Shown: piece by piece, positions 16,103-22,507 of the stretch
Numbering within the stretch: position 1 is the stretch's first letter
How the letters are laid out: every line of letters begins with the position of its first letter
Origin: a virus
Reading direction: 5' to 3' (one strand)
Virus record (IMG/VR): IMGVR_UViG_3300043409_001130
Location: 1-24,526 of that record
DNA length: 24,526 nucleotides
Program-made: the position numbers and the translations under genes
Notes under the pieces: generated by a model
The model's database searches: none
The model's input: only the letters and a program-made list of their open reading frames with translations
What the model was told of the DNA's origin: nothing

Positions 16103-16152
16103 ATAAAAAAAAGAGTGATTAAACATAAGCCATTTCTGGTCTTAAATTTAAC

Positions 16153-16196
16153 CACCCTTAGAGTTATTCTCTTTTAGTGATTCCGTGAATCGGGTG
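16153..16196 (-). ncRNA. candidate structured leader: three-way junction
   Basis: On the minus-strand RNA an outer stem CACCC/GGGTG (196-192 with 157-153 of 16 kb) encloses two hairpins: GATTC-ACG-GAATC (191-179) and AGAG-AATAA-CTCT (172-160). It starts three bases after the stop codon of the 67-aa gene and lies upstream of the packaging genes. No U-tract follows, so it is not a simple terminator. The stems are short and covariation is unknown; it could be a regulatory leader, an RNA processing site or chance. Confidence 0.3.
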
Positions 16197-16199
16197 AAA

Positions 16200-16403
16200 C
16201 TAATTACTTACGCTTGTATAATCTGGTACATAATGCACGATTTTAGGCTGAATAAAGTTCATTGAGGGGATTAATTCAACCACCTCACCCTTCTCAATTG
16301 TTATTACTAATTTGCCGTAACCGTGTTGTTTTAATAATTCAATAAGGTGTGTAATATTCCCATCCTGTGCTAATTCAGAAACCTGCCGGAGTTTTTCTTC
16401 CAT
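16200..16403 (-). CDS. small protein, DUF2292-like pattern
   Basis: 67 aa. An N-terminal helix (KLRQVSELAQDGN) and second helix (THLIELLKQHGY) precede GKLVITIEKGEVVELIP. The 'G-x-L-x-I-x-I-x-x-G-x-V-x-x-I' beta hairpin resembles the small DUF2292 (YezD-type) proteins, whose function is unknown. It is the first gene after the regulatory stretch at 16404-16647 and so may be the first gene of the late transcript. A 12-bp palindrome lies just upstream of its ATG. Family similarity is by eye only. Confidence 0.55.
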   Translation of the reverse strand: MEEKLRQVSELAQDGNITHLIELLKQHGYGKLVITIEKGEVVELIPSMNFIQPKIVHYVPDYTSVSN

Positions 16404-16411
16404 ATTTAATT

Positions 16412-16423
16412 AGCTTGCAAGCT
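16412..16423. promoter_or_regulatory. 12-bp perfect palindrome AGCTTGCAAGCT
   Basis: AGCTTGCAAGCT is exactly self-complementary, and with one bulged base the flanking AATT/AATT extends it. It lies 9-20 nt before the ATG of the 67-aa gene, over the expected ribosome-binding region. It could be an operator or a site for dimeric protein; no repressor gene is identified in the window. Confidence 0.35.
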
Positions 16424-16488
16424 TAATTTGCCTATCCTTTACTTTGAGTGCGGTTTCGCCGCATCGCTGATGGCAGTTGTGAAATTAC

Positions 16489-16509
16489 TGTATTTATATT
16501 TTTAATACA
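16489..16509. promoter_or_regulatory. inverted repeat TGTATT-N9-AATACA, possible operator
   Basis: Two perfect 6-bp half-sites separated by nine A/T-rich bases, starting about 10 nt downstream of the TATAAT box on the minus strand. This is a position at which a dimeric repressor would block transcription. The AT-richness of the region means chance is possible. Confidence 0.3.
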
Positions 16510-16518
16510 ATGCATAAA

Positions 16519-16524
16519 ATTATA
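16519..16524 (-). promoter_or_regulatory. candidate -10 box (TATAAT)
   Basis: A consensus TATAAT in the context GGGTATAATTTTATGC on the minus strand, just after the terminator's T-run. No good -35 box is present at 16-18 nt; TTGAGA is 24 nt upstream and too far. It could work with an activator or a phage-specific factor, and would drive the 67-aa gene and the packaging genes. Confidence 0.4.
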
Positions 16525-16555
16525 CCCTAAAAACACTTGAGCGGGGGGTCTCAAG
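16525..16555 (-). terminator. terminator-like hairpin after the early/middle genes
   Basis: CTTGAG-ACCCCCCG-CTCAAG: a perfect 6-bp stem with an 8-nt C-rich loop, followed on the minus strand by TGTTTTTA. It would end transcripts coming from the methyltransferase region, about 95 nt after the 77-aa gene. The stem is short and not very GC-rich, so efficiency may be modest. Confidence 0.5.
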
Positions 16556-16647
16556 AAATAAAGCACCTCTTTAGATATTCTAACCTCTAAACGTGAGGCA
16601 ACGTTCCCGTTTGGGAATTGGTTTTAGAATAAATCCCCCCGATACTC

Positions 16648-16881
16648 TTAATACTGCCCGTTCTTAATATCTGTTTCGGATATATAATTTTTTGACCTAT
16701 TGCAAATGCTGAACTGTTCGCTTTCCAGTGATAGCAAAATATGATACCTCCTAAAAAACCCCGCTCTTTTATCTAACAAACAGCTTAAGTCCGCATAAGA
16801 ATAATACTTCCCAGTGTGGATAACATAATAGTGCTTAATAAACCGCCCCAATATCTTATCTAATAGTTTTCTCTTATTCAT
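16648..16881 (-). CDS. small basic protein of unknown function, 77 aa
   Basis: No family recognised. Basic and aromatic (KHYYVIHTGKYYSYADL, FFRRYHILLSLES), probably alpha/beta, without signal peptide or membrane segment. Its ATG lies within the last codons of the 53-aa membrane protein gene (8-nt overlap). It is the last gene before the 244-nt regulatory stretch. Confidence 0.5.
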   Translation of the reverse strand: MNKRKLLDKILGRFIKHYYVIHTGKYYSYADLSCLLDKRAGFFRRYHILLSLESEQFSICNRSKNYISETDIKNGQY

Positions 16882-17035
16882 CCAGACACGCCAGCCCGAT
16901 TAAACACACTGCAAGCTGTGTCGAATAGATGTAAAACTTGATGAAGTTACGGAATTGGCTCATATCCAAGCCGGCTATGACCATAAACCCTACACAAATT
17001 AATGCGTATATGATTATGAAGTGTTGTTTTTTCAT
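16874..17035 (-). CDS. small membrane protein with two TM segments, 53 aa
   Basis: A 53-aa ORF: MKKQHF, a hydrophobic helix (about 6-22, FIIIYALICVGFMVIAG), a short polar linker (DMSQFRNFIKF) and a second helix (about 35-51, ending LAVCLIGLAC). It overlaps the methyltransferase stop as ATGA and the next gene by 8 nt, so it is part of a packed operon. Small size and two helices are compatible with a holin, but there is no endolysin beside it, so that is only a possibility. Confidence 0.6.
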   Translation of the reverse strand: MKKQHFIIIYALICVGFMVIAGLDMSQFRNFIKFYIYSTQLAVCLIGLACLDE

Positions 17036-18744
17036 ATGAATAAATTAGTTTGAGAATCACGTTCTTTATCTTCAATTGTTTTCTGTCCCTTAGCCCACTT
17101 AACCCGTGCTTCAGCTATATCACAATATTCCTTTTCACGTTCTATGCCTATGTAGTCAAAGCCCTCCATTACACAAGCCATTAAAGTCGTTCCACTTCCT
17201 GTGAACGGGTCAAGACAAACTCCGCCCTTTGGTGTTACAAGCCTTACAAGGTATTGCATAAGTTTAAGGGGTTTTACTGTGCTATGAAAATTACTTAAGT
17301 CTTGCCAATTTTCGTTTTCTTTTATTAAGGATAGCATTTTCAACGCAACACGATTTGCACCACGGGCTAATTCCAGATTTCCGTTTGTAATAGTTAGTAG
17401 CCACCTCTTTAAACTCTCCGCACTTTCGGCAGGGTTTCCACCATTCGCCTTTTCGGATTTCACAGCCGGAGTGGATTCTTTTGTGAGTAAGGGCGTCAAT
17501 GAGTTCAAGGTTTTCAATTCTATTATCCTGTTTATTTCCGTTAATATGATGGATAAACATTCCCGATGGCACAGCCCCATTATGCTTACGCCATTCTCTA
17601 CGGTGTTGAAACTCACTTGAACCGTATCTGACATAACCCTTTTTAGTAATTGAACCGCTACCGTGTTTTCTTCTTTGCATTGTTTTTTATCTGTAATATA
17701 CTTAACGGTTAGATAACAGTCAAGCCCGTTATTACGCTCACCCCGTGAACTTTTGGCACAGTAAAAAAAACGTGATGCACCGCCTGTGGATGATTCACGG
17801 GCTTCGTGTATTCGTGCATAATTTTTACCACTCATACAGTTATTATGAGATTCTTTCGTCTGCTGTCCCTGTTTAAACACTCCGCTTTTCAACTCCCCAC
17901 TCATTTCATCCAACATCACCCCTGCAATTTCATCAAAGATTATGTTTGCGGGAAATCTGCCTTGAGTATGTGAATTTCTGTTTATTGGTTTTTTGCCCGT
18001 AAATATGTTATCGCTTTGGGTAGTGTTTTTTCTATGATATTCATCTGACTTATCTTCTATCTCTATCCTTGTTGCATCAATATTAATCCCGCCTGTACCA
18101 TACTTCAAAACATTTTCAGCTACCGTTGTTGGAATTGGTTTACGTGCTACACAAATAGGTTCACAGGCTGGCTTTAAAGCTGTACCGTAGCCGTTGTATT
18201 GTATTGCTTCGGGGGTTGCGGGATTAGTTAAATTATCTTTGGTCGGGTCAAAACCACTATTATTTCCCCATTCGCCTTTTAGCTTACTCCAATTTTCCCT
18301 ATTCGGTCTATCAGTTCCGTCTGGTCTTTTATATTTTCCTATTACCTCACGTTGCGCCCCCTTAATCTTATCAATAGCCTTACCTATATCCAATGACTTA
18401 GGAAAACCACTGCCATATATCCAGCTTATCATATCCCTTATTTCAAAACCTGCATCTTCAATATTTACAGTCATTCTGTGATACGTTCTTGTACCTGCAA
18501 ATGATAATAAATGTCCACCGGGCTTTAATACCCTTAAACATTCTTTCCATAATTCTACCTTTGGCACTTCGTAATCCCAATGCTTATTCATAAATGATAA
18601 GCCGTAGGGTTATGGAGGGTCAGTAACTATTGCATCAATACTATCATTAGGCATTTTGCGAATTACCTCGATATTATCTCCGCAAATAATCTGACCCGAT
18701 TTCTCCGTTATTTGTTGTGTCTTTTTATATGACACTTCAGGCAT
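17032..18744 (-). pseudogene. DNA methyltransferase (N6A/N4C, beta order) interrupted by in-frame TAA
   Basis: One continuous frame from ATG 18744 to 17032, except for TAA at 18610-18612. Before it lie IICGDNIEV, SIDAIV and TDPP. After it come PYGLSFMNKHWD and the methyltransferase body (RVLKPGGHLLSFAGTRTY, SGFPKSLDIGKAID). A 6-nt insertion in the codons for the catalytic DPPY (motif IV) creates the stop. The part after it can be read from ATG 18591 (519 aa) but lacks motif IV. The C-terminus keeps HSTVKPLKLM and the SAM-binding DPFTGSGTT (residues 461-469 of that part). Motif IV before motif I is the beta-class order. Residues 291-433 are a non-family insert lying over the first HNH gene. 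As it stands, methylation activity is unlikely unless TAA is read through; an assembly error is also possible. Confidence 0.75.
17291..17680 (-). CDS. HNH endonuclease nested inside the methyltransferase gene
   Basis: 129 aa, in a different frame from the surrounding methyltransferase. A basic N-terminus (MQRRKHGSGSITKKGY) precedes the HNH core FIHHINGNKQDNRIENLEL with H44-H45, Asn 53/57 and H66/H70 (THKRIHSG). A C-terminal zinc-ribbon-like part has C84-x2-C87 and C108-x2-C111. This is a free-standing homing-type endonuclease (HNH_3-like). It lies exactly between the methyltransferase segments ERNNGLD and NFHSTVKP; its TAA is one base before the Asn codon. No strong SD precedes its ATG. It may spread into methyltransferase alleles without it. 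Confidence 0.85.
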   Translation of the reverse strand: MQRRKHGSGSITKKGYVRYGSSEFQHRREWRKHNGAVPSGMFIHHINGNKQDNRIENLELIDALTHKRIHSGCEIRKGEWWKPCRKCGEFKEVATNYYKRKSGISPWCKSCCVENAILNKRKRKLARLK

Positions 18745-19247
18745 AGCGTTATTAAATTTTGTGAATTGTTGTTTTTACCGTTATAGTTTTCAATATGGTG
18801 ACACTGGATTAATTTATTGCTATCGGCATAGTCTCTTTTACTTTGGCACTTAACGCCACAATCTTGACAAATATATTTATCCCTTTTATATATTTCTTTT
18901 CTTATGGTTTCCCAATCATTACCACGCCAACCTCTTTTAAGGTACGAAGCCCCATCAACATAAGAGGGGTTTTTAATCCCTGCCATATTTTGTTTATGGG
19001 CAATTTCAAAGCACTTACGGGAACAATATTTTTGAGTTGATTTATGATATATATATTCATTTTGGCAAATTAAACAAATGCGGTTTGATTTTCTCTTACA
19101 GTTATATGGCTTTTTAATATTTCTTTTAGTAAATCCCAATGAACGCCCCTTATACGCACAATCTTGTGAACAATAAACGGCTTGACGTTCCTTATATATT
19201 TTTTTACTAAACTTTTTTTGACAAACAGGGCAAATATGATTTTCCAT
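18708..19247 (-). CDS. HNH endonuclease with N-terminal zinc fingers
   Basis: 179 aa. Two Cys4 clusters come first (C6-x2-C9 with C26-x3-C30; C58-x2-C61 with C75-x3-C79), then a GIKNPSYVDG linker, then the HNH nuclease: C127-x2-C130, HH at 150-151 (IQCHHIENYNG), Asn 164, and LCLKCHIKRH (C169, C172, H173, H177). Typical of free-standing phage homing endonucleases that bind DNA through zinc modules. It lies between a methyltransferase 5' fragment (19283-19354) and a second methyltransferase 5' end whose ATG (18744) overlaps its last 37 nt. No clear SD. Confidence 0.85.
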   Translation of the reverse strand: MENHICPVCQKKFSKKIYKERQAVYCSQDCAYKGRSLGFTKRNIKKPYNCKRKSNRICLICQNEYIYHKSTQKYCSRKCFEIAHKQNMAGIKNPSYVDGASYLKRGWRGNDWETIRKEIYKRDKYICQDCGVKCQSKRDYADSNKLIQCHHIENYNGKNNNSQNLITLCLKCHIKRHNK

Positions 19248-19282
19248 AAAACAAAGATAACTAATTCATAAACCAATAACAA

Positions 19283-19354
19283 GACTATGCTGTCAATTGA
19301 GTTATCCTCAAATGATTTTAAGACTTCTAAATTATTGCCGTGTATTATACGCAA
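19283..19354 (-). pseudogene. 5' fragment of a DNA methyltransferase gene
   Basis: 24 codons from TTG 19354: RIIHGNNLEVLKSF and DNSIDSIV, the usual N-terminus of phage DNA methyltransferases that leads to TDPPY. Similarity stops after SIV, where TDPP would be expected; a trace of YEL follows, then the second HNH gene begins. A strong SD (GGAAGGAAA) precedes the TTG and the start overlaps the membrane-protein stop by 10 nt, so this was a genuine, coupled gene start. The frame runs on to 19070 across the HNH gene without family resemblance. It is about half identical in protein to the second N-terminus at 18610-18744. Confidence 0.7.
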
Positions 19355-20202
19355 AATTTCCTTCCTGAGTTAAACCAATGAACCGCCAGCAATGGCAATG
19401 CCCACTCAATTGGGAATACATTTACCGTCGCTATAATCATTGGCACAAATATCCACTGTAACAATCTTTGGGTATCTGTGGCAACCCATATCGAACCATA
19501 CGCCACTAACAGCCCGATTATTAACCGTAAGTCTAAATTGCCGAAAGCCAGAATAACCACGCCCCACGGCAATACTATTTCAAACAATTTCCCCTTATGA
19601 AATTCCCAGCCGGTTTTAAAGGGGTGGTCTAACCTGTGCTCACTGTTCAGAAAATCACTCTTTGCGGGCTTGCTTGTCAGGTAACGGATTAATACAGGTA
19701 TGCCACCGATTAATGCCAATGGATTCCAACTGCACAATGCGGTGTAAACAAAGGTTTTCTCGTTAGCCATTGAACCCACTCCAGCCAATACAATCCCGAT
19801 TAATATGTTATCGGTTTGAAACGCTATTAGACTTAACAACATCATTAGCATCCCAAATGCGTCTGTTAAATATTTCGCCAAATAATTTATTAATATCACT
19901 CCGCCTAATCCACAGGTTAAGCAACACCCGATTAACGATTGTGTTTCTGAATAGCCCTTAACGATTAACAATTCATACATAGCAACTGGGATTAAAAAGA
20001 CGGGTAACAAAGTAAAACAATTCCACAGCCATTCATTCTGTTTGCATATCTTTGGTAATAGCCAGCGTAAATAAAATGGCTTATATAATTTAGTCCCGCT
20101 ACCTGCTTCAAAATAACGCTTTCCGTCTGGGAGGATTGTGCGTGTTTCATTAAGCATTAATAATGCAAAGTACACGGCTGATATTAATATGGCGTATATC
20201 AT
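19345..20202 (-). CDS. polytopic membrane protein, possibly GT-C-like
   Basis: 285 aa with about seven hydrophobic helices: IYAILISAVYFALLML near the N-terminus, FTLLPVFLIPVAMYELLIV, IGCCLTCGLGGVILINYL, FGMLMMLLSLIAF, ILIGIVLAGVGSM, and two or three near the C-terminus. The first loop has PDGKRYFEAGSGT followed by YKPFYLRWLLPKIC. An acidic residue after the first helix and a conserved-looking NEKT (about 147) recall GT-C type lipid-linked glycosyltransferases, but I cannot confirm this. With two GT2 enzymes in the same phage, a role in surface glycan change is conceivable. TAAATG links it to the 85-aa gene upstream. Confidence 0.6.
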   Translation of the reverse strand: MIYAILISAVYFALLMLNETRTILPDGKRYFEAGSGTKLYKPFYLRWLLPKICKQNEWLWNCFTLLPVFLIPVAMYELLIVKGYSETQSLIGCCLTCGLGGVILINYLAKYLTDAFGMLMMLLSLIAFQTDNILIGIVLAGVGSMANEKTFVYTALCSWNPLALIGGIPVLIRYLTSKPAKSDFLNSEHRLDHPFKTGWEFHKGKLFEIVLPWGVVILAFGNLDLRLIIGLLVAYGSIWVATDTQRLLQWIFVPMIIATVNVFPIEWALPLLAVHWFNSGRKFCV

Positions 20203-20460
20203 TTAATAATCAATTCCTTTTATTAAATCCATTTTTAACATAAGAGAAATAAATGTTGCTGTTTGTTCGGCGTCAAAATTGGGATTGTAACAATACGCAC
20301 ACCCGTCTATTATCGAATCAATTATATCTTGGTTTTTGTCCCAATCGAAATCCTTTAATTCTTTAACCATTGCCATACAATCATAAACCGCCTCGTAATA
20401 GGCATCATTATCTTCGGGTGGTGTGGTTAAATACTTGTCTAAATCTGTTGAAAAGCTCAT
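20203..20460 (-). CDS. small acidic protein, 85 aa
   Basis: No family recognised. Strongly acidic and helical (DNDAYYEAVYDCMAMVKEL, NQDIIDSIIDGCAYCYN). It has three Cys without a zinc pattern. An AAGGAG SD lies 7-8 nt before the ATG. It follows the phosphoesterase gene by 12 nt in the same transcription unit. Confidence 0.55.
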   Translation of the reverse strand: MSFSTDLDKYLTTPPEDNDAYYEAVYDCMAMVKELKDFDWDKNQDIIDSIIDGCAYCYNPNFDAEQTATFISLMLKMDLIKGIDY

Positions 20461-20472
20461 TTTCTTTTCTCC

Positions 20473-21354
20473 TTAATAATCAATTATGTGAGTTTTGTTT
20501 GCGTCAAAAAATCCCTTGTTATTAAGCTGTGCTCTGATACAGCCCAATGCGGGGGGGTTGCCTTGTAACTTACCATTAAACACGTAATCAAATGCTATCT
20601 GATTGAAGTCAATCAAACAGGGGATTTGGTATAAATGCTTGGTGTCGAACTTGACCTTTGCTGATACGTGGTTATGTGCCTGCACTACAATGTTGTAGGG
20701 TTTGAAGTTAAGGATTGACTGCCATCTCTGCATATCTTTTTCACATTCCTGTACCACTTTGCCTATGTCTTTGTTTGACTTTTCTAGGTGTGTAAATATA
20801 ACGTTTTTATGTTGGTAAATATATCCCAATTTACGCCTGCGGTATTCAATATTTTCGGGTGTTTCTAATTCGAGATTATCATAGCTCAATCTTTGATTAA
20901 CGATTGTTACATTGGGAATTAACTTAATCAGATCATTCATTAATTCCAGATTGACAAATGCTAAACTATCCAGCGGAACAGTGTCGTAAATATATTTCCT
21001 GAACCGTTCATCGTGGTTAGACAGCATTATAAATACTTCATCAAAGTAAGTGGCGGCGTCTTGCAGTAAAGCGTATGCCTGCCGGAACTCATCCTGAAAA
21101 CTTATTGCCTGCGTCTTGCGGTAATGAGATTTAGTGTAGTTATCAAAGAAATCACCAGCTATAAACAGCTTTGCACAATCGGTGTTTTCCTGTATTGTTT
21201 GCTCAAATCGTTTCTTAGAGTGATATGGTGCATGAATATCTGCTATCCATAATTCCATATCTGGATTCTTTTTAAGTTTCTTCTGCTTTAGTACCTGCTG
21301 AAAATCCAGATTGAAATGCTCTGAAAAAAATCTTAACGCATTGTCATTTAACAT
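20473..21354 (-). CDS. calcineurin-like metallophosphoesterase
   Basis: 293 aa with the full metal-binding set of the family: D39-x-H41 (ADIHAP), G67-D68-x2-D71 (GDFFDN), N113-H114-D115 (SNHDER), H189 (FTHLEK) and H227-x-H229 (AHNH). Such enzymes hydrolyse phosphodiesters or phosphomonoesters with two metals. In phages they occur in replication and recombination modules, sometimes as DNA repair or RNA-related nucleases. About 30 extra residues precede the domain. It overlaps the upstream HTH gene by 11 nt. The substrate cannot be told. Confidence 0.85.
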   Translation of the reverse strand: MLNDNALRFFSEHFNLDFQQVLKQKKLKKNPDMELWIADIHAPYHSKKRFEQTIQENTDCAKLFIAGDFFDNYTKSHYRKTQAISFQDEFRQAYALLQDAATYFDEVFIMLSNHDERFRKYIYDTVPLDSLAFVNLELMNDLIKLIPNVTIVNQRLSYDNLELETPENIEYRRRKLGYIYQHKNVIFTHLEKSNKDIGKVVQECEKDMQRWQSILNFKPYNIVVQAHNHVSAKVKFDTKHLYQIPCLIDFNQIAFDYVFNGKLQGNPPALGCIRAQLNNKGFFDANKTHIIDY

Positions 21355-21931
21355 TTGTTTGTTGTTTTAGTTTGAATTCTTTTAAGTAGTAATATACGGC
21401 GGTTTCTCCAAGCTTTATATCGTAAATATTATTCAGATACGCTTTCGCTTTTTTGTATCCCACCCCGCTTACTCTTTTATCTTGCTTAAAAACCTCCATA
21501 ACTCGCTTTTTTGTTTGCCCTTGTTTTTCACGAGCAGGGGATAATTTATATGGTGAATAGCGGACATTGAGTATGGCAATATTTAATTCTTTCGCATATC
21601 TGTATATGCAGGAAGATGATACCCTAATACCATATTTTTCTCTTATTAAATTAGGCATTCCCCATCGAGATACTGCCCCCGCATATTTTAGAATTATACT
21701 TAGTATAATTTTTTTATCGGGTCGTGGTTGTGTTGCCCTCCGCTTGTTACTTATATGTAGCCTAAGTTTTGTCAGATTTTTTGTTTTGAGAACATAGTTC
21801 CACCACCTGTAAAGTGGTTTATACGCTTTTCTATATGCCTGTCTTTGAATGCCAAAAAACTCACATAATTCATTCTGTGTCAGAACTTCCCTGCTGTCAA
21901 TCCACTCTTTTATTTCGGTGTCGGATTTCAT
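21344..21931 (-). CDS. DNA-binding protein with repeated HTH-like units
   Basis: 195 basic residues. The N-terminal unit LTQNELCEFFGIQRQAYRKA is a clear helix-turn-helix. Two further similar units follow: LIREKYGIRVSSSCIYRYAKEL (about 100) and LNNIYDIKLGETAVYYYLKEF (about 165), both of the form 'L-x5-Y-x-I ... Y-x-Y-x-K-E'. This recalls the tandem HTHs of transposases and phage regulators, but there is no DDE catalytic triad, so it is likely a regulator or origin-binding protein. ATGA overlap with the coiled-coil gene upstream. Confidence 0.6.
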   Translation of the reverse strand: MKSDTEIKEWIDSREVLTQNELCEFFGIQRQAYRKAYKPLYRWWNYVLKTKNLTKLRLHISNKRRATQPRPDKKIILSIILKYAGAVSRWGMPNLIREKYGIRVSSSCIYRYAKELNIAILNVRYSPYKLSPAREKQGQTKKRVMEVFKQDKRVSGVGYKKAKAYLNNIYDIKLGETAVYYYLKEFKLKQQTNVK

Positions 21932-22200
21932 AGTGAGTTAAGTTTGCGTTTTAAAATTTCTATCTGGTCGGGCAATAAAAACTCAGATAACCATTTGCCG
22001 TATATTTTAACGCTGTCTAATTCCCCTATCACCCGTTCACGTTCCTCCTGTTGCTTCATCTCAATTAGCCCGTCTATGTGTGCATTGTTTTCAGCAAGTT
22101 CATATTCAGCTGCCATTAGACGGCTGTTAAGGTCGTTTACCTGCGCTTCAAGTTCCGCTATACGCATTTTTACCGCTTCCCAAATTTCCTGATTAGTCAT
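21928..22200 (-). CDS. coiled-coil protein, 90 aa
   Basis: Heptad-rich helix over about residues 5-60 (AELEAQVNDLNSRLMAAEYE, EMKQQEERERV), then a short amphipathic C-terminus (DQIEILKRKLNSL). Probably a small oligomeric accessory protein of the early region; function unknown. A strong SD-like GGGAGGGG lies just before the ATG. Confidence 0.6.
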   Translation of the reverse strand: MTNQEIWEAVKMRIAELEAQVNDLNSRLMAAEYELAENNAHIDGLIEMKQQEERERVIGELDSVKIYGKWLSEFLLPDQIEILKRKLNSL

Positions 22201-22210
22201 TTCCCCTCCC

Positions 22211-22273
22211 TTAGTTTATTTTCGGGGTTTCCCCTGTACTCAATCCCGAATTTCTTATTTCCTTGTTTGTCAT
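22211..22273 (-). CDS. possible 20-aa mini-ORF
   Basis: ATG overlapping the preceding stop (ATGA), 20 codons beginning MTNKEIRNSG. Its first six residues resemble those of the next gene (MTNQEIW), suggesting a decayed partial duplication of that gene start or a leader peptide. Too short to be confident. Confidence 0.2.
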   Translation of the reverse strand: MTNKEIRNSGLSTGETPKIN

Positions 22274-22476
22274 TTCAGTTTCTCACTTACTAATTTTTTA
22301 AGTTCTGCACGATTTACCTCGTACTCGGCTATTACTTCGCATTCCTTAGTGCCGTCTGCCAGTTCTGTTATCTCATTTCCGTATATTACCACGTGATTGC
22401 GTGAAGTCCACTCTGGATTGAATAATAGAATTTCATAAACTATCTGTGCGAATGTTACCTTTTTCTTATGTGGCAT
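22270..22476 (-). CDS. small early-region protein, 68 aa
   Basis: No family recognised. A basic start (MPHKKKVTFAQIVYEIL), a strand pair (NHVVIYGNEI) and a helical C-terminus (VNRAELKKLVSEKLK). The layout would suit a small alpha/beta protein. No SD; AT-rich leader before the ATG. Confidence 0.5.
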   Translation of the reverse strand: MPHKKKVTFAQIVYEILLFNPEWTSRNHVVIYGNEITELADGTKECEVIAEYEVNRAELKKLVSEKLK

Positions 22477-22507
22477 TAATTAAAATATTTATTTTCGGTT
22501 TGTGTAA

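Larger units (their letters stand above)
16404..16647 (-). promoter_or_regulatory. non-coding regulatory stretch between early/middle and packaging genes
   Basis: The longest gene-free interval (244 nt) in the window. In transcription order it holds a short hairpin (TTCCC/GGGAA, 16604-16617), a terminator-like hairpin (16525-16555), a TATAAT box (16519-16524), an inverted repeat TGTATT...AATACA (16489-16509), a 5-bp hairpin TGCGG/CCGCA (16449-16463) and a 12-bp palindrome next to the start of the 67-aa gene. No ORF of note. It is the likely switch point at which packaging and structural genes get their own promoter. Confidence 0.55.

Noticed and set aside
16153-16196. Hammerhead-type ribozyme
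   Set aside because: The three-way junction lacks the conserved CUGAUGA and GAAA core.
16449-16463. Hairpin TGCGG-TTTCG-CCGCA as a terminator
   Set aside because: No T-run follows on either strand; kept only as a minor element of the regulatory stretch.
19070-19282. Continuation of the methyltransferase fragment frame across the second HNH gene
   Set aside because: The HNH frame carries all zinc and catalytic residues; the other frame has no family features beyond the first 24 codons.
22215-22235. GGGG-AAA-CCCC hairpin as a terminator
   Set aside because: Only four base pairs, and no proper U-tract follows.
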